In this document: piece by piece, positions 32,784 through 35,258 of the stretch
Position numbering within the stretch: position 1 is the first letter of the stretch
Layout: each line of letters begins with the position of its first letter
Assembly: GCA_021819205.1 (NCBI GenBank)
Contig: JAKARV010000020.1
Span: 1 to 35,258, forward strand
DNA from: Actinomycetes bacterium
GTDB lineage: Bacteria; Actinomycetota; Acidimicrobiia; Acidimicrobiales; Acidimicrobiaceae
DNA length: 35,258 nt
Direction of reading: 5' to 3'
Notes under the pieces: generated by a model
The model's input: only the letters and a program-made list of their open reading frames with translations
Database searches by the model: none
Told to the model about the DNA's origin: nothing
Made by a program: the position numbers and the translations under genes

Positions 32784-33230
32784 CAATGCTTGGATGCGAG
32801 CCGGATGCAAAAGATTGCCTAAAATCTGCCGACTGAATCGACAGTAGCGCACTTTGGCTGGTTTTGAACGGAGATGGGTAGCCGAAAGACGTAGCGCGCC
32901 ACTGCTATGTCGACCACTCCGCGCCTCGGTGACCAAATTGGTCAGCTATGTTGGCCGTCGGCAAAACTGCAATTCTTGCGCCGCCGCCTGGCCAGACGCG
33001 GAATTTAGGATCGAGTACCGAATCTTGTGCAGATTCCCATGGCGCCCAGAGCATCTGAGGCGATGCTATCACGTCTTTGGATACCAGCGTCGGTTCTGAC
33101 GAAGTCTCGGGTTCGCCACAGCCGTCGATTCGCTGTGGACCCTCCGGCAAAGACGCCCATCGGGCGCGAGACGCCATGCCCCACCCGCGCGGGGACTCCA
33201 ATGCGGCGGGTGCTGTCACGGAACAGCCCT
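32784..33230. other. Gap between convergent transcription units
   Basis: About 450 bases between the TetR gene and the metallo-beta-lactamase pseudogene. I see no gene, RNA or clear terminator hairpin. Frames of 80-110 codons on both strands lack any family signature. Confidence 0.4.
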
Positions 33231-34038
33231 TCACTTGGCCCGGTGCCGCTCGTGGCGTACCGGGCTGCGAAAGTGTGATCCGAGGACGAGCGAAGTGGCC
33301 GACTGGTCAATGATCGATCGTCGTGTGCGTCTGGCGGCGAGGATATCGGTGTCCTAACGGTGGTTCCAGTCCAGGTGCCAGCACTGCAGCTGGTGATGCA
33401 TGGCGTCGCCGATCAGCATTGACTTGCTGGTCCAGGTTGCGTATTGAGATCCCGCTGTGGCCGGGAAGCGGGACCAGCCGTGTCGACCGGCTCAGCTGGT
33501 GGTCAGCTGCTACCAGGTGGAGCTGACCGGATCGCTCGAGCGGGTCGCCGCGTCGTTCGAGGATCTCGCCGACGCGGCGGAGCGGGGCTACCCGCCAGGT
33601 GGCTGCCGACCAGTACCGCCATTCGGCCCGGGTGACGACGTAGCGGGCGTTGGGGTAGGTGGTGTGCCCGCTGTCGTCGCAGTTCCATCCGACGTGGTCG
33701 GGGTGCAAGTGGGTGAGCACCACACAGCCGAAGTCGTCGGGTCGGACGCCGATCGCTGTGAGGCCGGAGAGAGGCGAGTTTGCTGGGAAGGAGAAGCCGG
33801 AATACGGTGAGGGTCCTACCCCGGTCTCGACCAGGGAGGGCGTGTCTTTGTCGCGAAGCACGAGGCAGGTTACCGGCACTTACAGACACTGGCGGGCATC
33901 GAGGACATCTGCCACTCCAGGAGCCGCCGGATCCGCGTCGGGCCACACGCTGGCGGCAGGGAAGTCGAGCGTGCAGTCTACGATCGGGATCAGCTCGACG
34001 GCTCCTACCTGCTCCCGCGTCAGGAAGGTCCTGTCCAT
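33231..34038 (-). pseudogene. Metallo-beta-lactamase-fold hydrolase, broken
   Basis: Remains of a lactonase-like metallo-beta-lactamase. The first part (ATG 34038, MDRTFLTREQ) reads VELIPIVDCTLDFPAASVWPDAD and stops at TAA 33880-33882. The same frame continues with VTCLVLRDKDTPSLVETGVGP, the zinc motif THLHPDHVGWN and LVPLPGHSGISI. Then a frameshift between about 33420 and 33450 moves the rest (MLIGDAMHHQLQCW, DTDILAARRTRRSID, LVLGSHFRSPV) to another frame, where TAG at 33354-33356 interrupts HR*DTD, probably a former Trp. Ends at TGA 33231-33233. The three lesions would abolish activity. It was the last gene of an operon with the TetR and epimerase genes, overlapping the TetR end by 19 bases. 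Confidence 0.82.
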
Positions 34039-34622
34039 CCGGCCAGGAGTCGATGCAGGACCTCTTTGTACTGCTCGGCCGATTGGGGTGTTGTGCCAGC
34101 GAGGGCTTGGGCAAATGGGGTCGGCAGGAACCAGATGAAAAGCGCTCCGAGCGCGACGAGCAGGAACTGCCCGGCGTGGCCTCCCCCTGGCCCGCCAGCG
34201 TCCGCGCTTTCCGCCCACTCGAGCAGCGCGTCCCGCAGGCGCGCGATGCGGGTATAGTATTCCGGCATGACAGGGCCCTGGCGAAACGCCCCGGCGTCGA
34301 CGAGGAGCTGGGCAAGTCCGGGTTGGGTCTCCATCAACTCGAAGTACCCATCTATTAGGCGCCGGACCTGCTCGCTCGAGGTCCCGCCGGCGTTGCGAAC
34401 CCGGCTGACGAGCTGTTCGACTCGGTCGAGCCCGTCTACGAGAAGCTGGAGCAGGATCTCGTCTTTGTCTCCGAAGTAGTGGTACAGCAGGGTTCGGTTG
34501 ATGCCCGCGCTCTGCGCGATGTCAGCCATGTTGGTCTTGGCGTAGCCGTGGTCTGCGAAGACCTGCCGGGCGGCACTCAAGATGTGGCGGCGTTGGACGT
34601 CGGGGGCGATCCTGGTTCTCAC
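34020..34622 (-). CDS. TetR/AcrR family transcriptional regulator
   Basis: A 200-residue regulator. The DNA-binding region is HILSAARQVFADHGYAKTNMADIAQSAGINRTLLYHYFGDKDEILLQLL (residues about 13-60), the canonical TetR helix-turn-helix with LYHYFGDKDE. The C-terminal ligand domain has a long predicted helix LLEWAE and a hydrophobic FLLVALGALFIWFLP stretch. GTG 34622 overlaps the epimerase stop as GTGA, so the start is well fixed even though the frame is open far upstream. Probably controls the epimerase-containing operon; no operator is visible because the promoter lies outside the window. Confidence 0.92.
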   Translation of the reverse strand: MRTRIAPDVQRRHILSAARQVFADHGYAKTNMADIAQSAGINRTLLYHYFGDKDEILLQLLVDGLDRVEQLVSRVRNAGGTSSEQVRRLIDGYFELMETQPGLAQLLVDAGAFRQGPVMPEYYTRIARLRDALLEWAESADAGGPGGGHAGQFLLVALGALFIWFLPTPFAQALAGTTPQSAEQYKEVLHRLLAGWTGPS

Positions 34623-35258
34623 CGGTGCTTGCCCTCCTGGTGGGGGCCTGCGAGGCCAGCGAGGGCGGTGTCGATAGATTCGTGAAGGTCGTATGCGGTG
34701 GCGAAGCCGGTGGCGCGAAGCTTGCTGTCGTTCCATACCCGGTCGTGGCAGAGCGCTTCGACCGCGTAACGGGTGAGGCTGGGCCGCCTGGACAGCTTCT
34801 CTTGCGCGCCGGCAACACCGAGCGCCAGCGGACGGGGAATGTTCCTCGTCTTGGCGACCACACCTCGGTGGTGGTCGAGGAGGTCTTTGAGCTGCGCCCA
34901 GGAAAGCTCGAAGGCTCGCAGCAGGTAGGTCTCGCCGGCCGCTTCGGGCAGCCCAGCGAGGAAGGCCATCGCCCTGCCGATGTCGCGAGTGTCGACGCAG
35001 GAGAACCGGGATCTGCCGCCATCGATCATCGGGAAGGCGTTCGCGTCGTGGGCTTGGGCAAGGCGCGAGAAGAACGAGGCTTTGTCGCGGGCGCCGATCG
35101 TGCTGGCAGGTCGCAGAATGACGTGCTCGATGCCAGCGCTGGCGGCGGCGGCGCGGACGGTGTCTTCGCGCTCGACCGCAAGCTTGGAGATTGGATGGGC
35201 GGGCCGGCATGGGGTGGTCTCATCGGCCGGGCATGTGCCAGGCGCGAAGCCATAGACG
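34619..35258 (-). CDS. NAD-dependent epimerase/dehydratase, 5'-truncated by the window edge
   Basis: The C-terminal 212 residues of an extended short-chain dehydrogenase-like protein; the Rossmann GxxGxxG end lies outside the window. It starts in frame as VYGFAPGTCPADETTPCRP, followed by HPISKLAVERE, where the usual YxxxK reads HxxxK. Then ILRPASTIGARD, SRFSCVDTRDIGRAMAFLAG and ETYLLRAFELSWAQLKDLL, typical of sugar-epimerase-like and atypical SDRs. With His in place of the catalytic Tyr it may be a binding or regulatory protein, or use altered chemistry. Coupled to the downstream TetR gene by a GTGA overlap. Confidence 0.85.
   Translation of the reverse strand, partial: VYGFAPGTCPADETTPCRPAHPISKLAVEREDTVRAAAASAGIEHVILRPASTIGARDKASFFSRLAQAHDANAFPMIDGGRSRFSCVDTRDIGRAMAFLAGLPEAAGETYLLRAFELSWAQLKDLLDHHRGVVAKTRNIPRPLALGVAGAQEKLSRRPSLTRYAVEALCHDRVWNDSKLRATGFATAYDLHESIDTALAGLAGPHQEGKHR

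Noticed and set aside
33027-33313. Overlapping plus-strand frames near the metallo-beta-lactamase pseudogene
   Set aside because: They conflict with each other and partly lie opposite the pseudogene end (LVLGSHFRSPV), which explains the conserved signal better.

Overview
The window reads as a chromosomal segment of a GC-rich actinomycete. Evidence: GTG/TTG starts are frequent, genes overlap by 1-4 bases, there is a DUF3040 membrane protein and a WHG-type TetR regulator, and the order miaA-dapF-hflX ... lexA-nrdR is the actinobacterial one. An acidimicrobial lineage is possible but that is inference only.

Layout. 1-760: decayed insertion-sequence DNA (IS110-like tail, then an IS30-like transposase with shifted frames). 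761-4589: a RimJ/RimL-type acetyltransferase, a 0.5 kb gap, DUF3054 and DUF302 proteins, and an acyl-ACP thioesterase-like gene divergent from a radical SAM/SPASM enzyme. 4616-6214: an acyl-CoA ligase. 6293-14492 (minus strand): a compact corrin-ring operon read cobO, cobB/cbiA, cobM/cbiF, cbiD, cbiET, cbiG-cbiH fusion, a tiny ferredoxin, cbiC, cbiX. Together these cover cobalt insertion, most ring methylations, ring contraction, methyl migration, a,c-amidation and adenosylation by the early-cobalt (anaerobic) route. CbiL and CbiJ are not in the window.

14588-16046: a LapA-domain membrane protein and a menC-like enolase-superfamily gene. 16455-18690: a coiled-coil protein with in-frame 21-base repeats, and a standalone IS200/IS605 TnpB element with recognisable ends. 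18738-25915: miaA, dapF, hflX, dapC, dapD, dapE in one overlapping plus-strand run (tRNA modification, ribosome-associated GTPase, and the succinylase branch of lysine/diaminopimelate synthesis), then convergent lexA and divergent nrdR sharing a likely SOS box.

25896-30783: SRPBCC protein, inositol-monophosphatase-like enzyme, a translationally coupled trio (threonine aldolase, PIG-L deacetylase, unknown protein), DUF3040, a small unknown protein and an HNH nuclease. 31298-32783: an alpha/beta hydrolase-TetR pair preceded by a near-perfect 24-base palindrome, probably its operator. 33231-35258 (minus strand): a broken metallo-beta-lactamase gene, a second TetR regulator, and an atypical NAD-dependent epimerase cut by the window edge.

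The most unusual signals are the TnpB element with its predicted guide-RNA end, the hydrolase/TetR palindrome, the corrin-operon ferredoxin with an aspartate in place of a cluster cysteine, the SOS box between lexA and nrdR, and the E. coli-type DapD in an actinomycete. No tRNA, rRNA or CRISPR array was seen.
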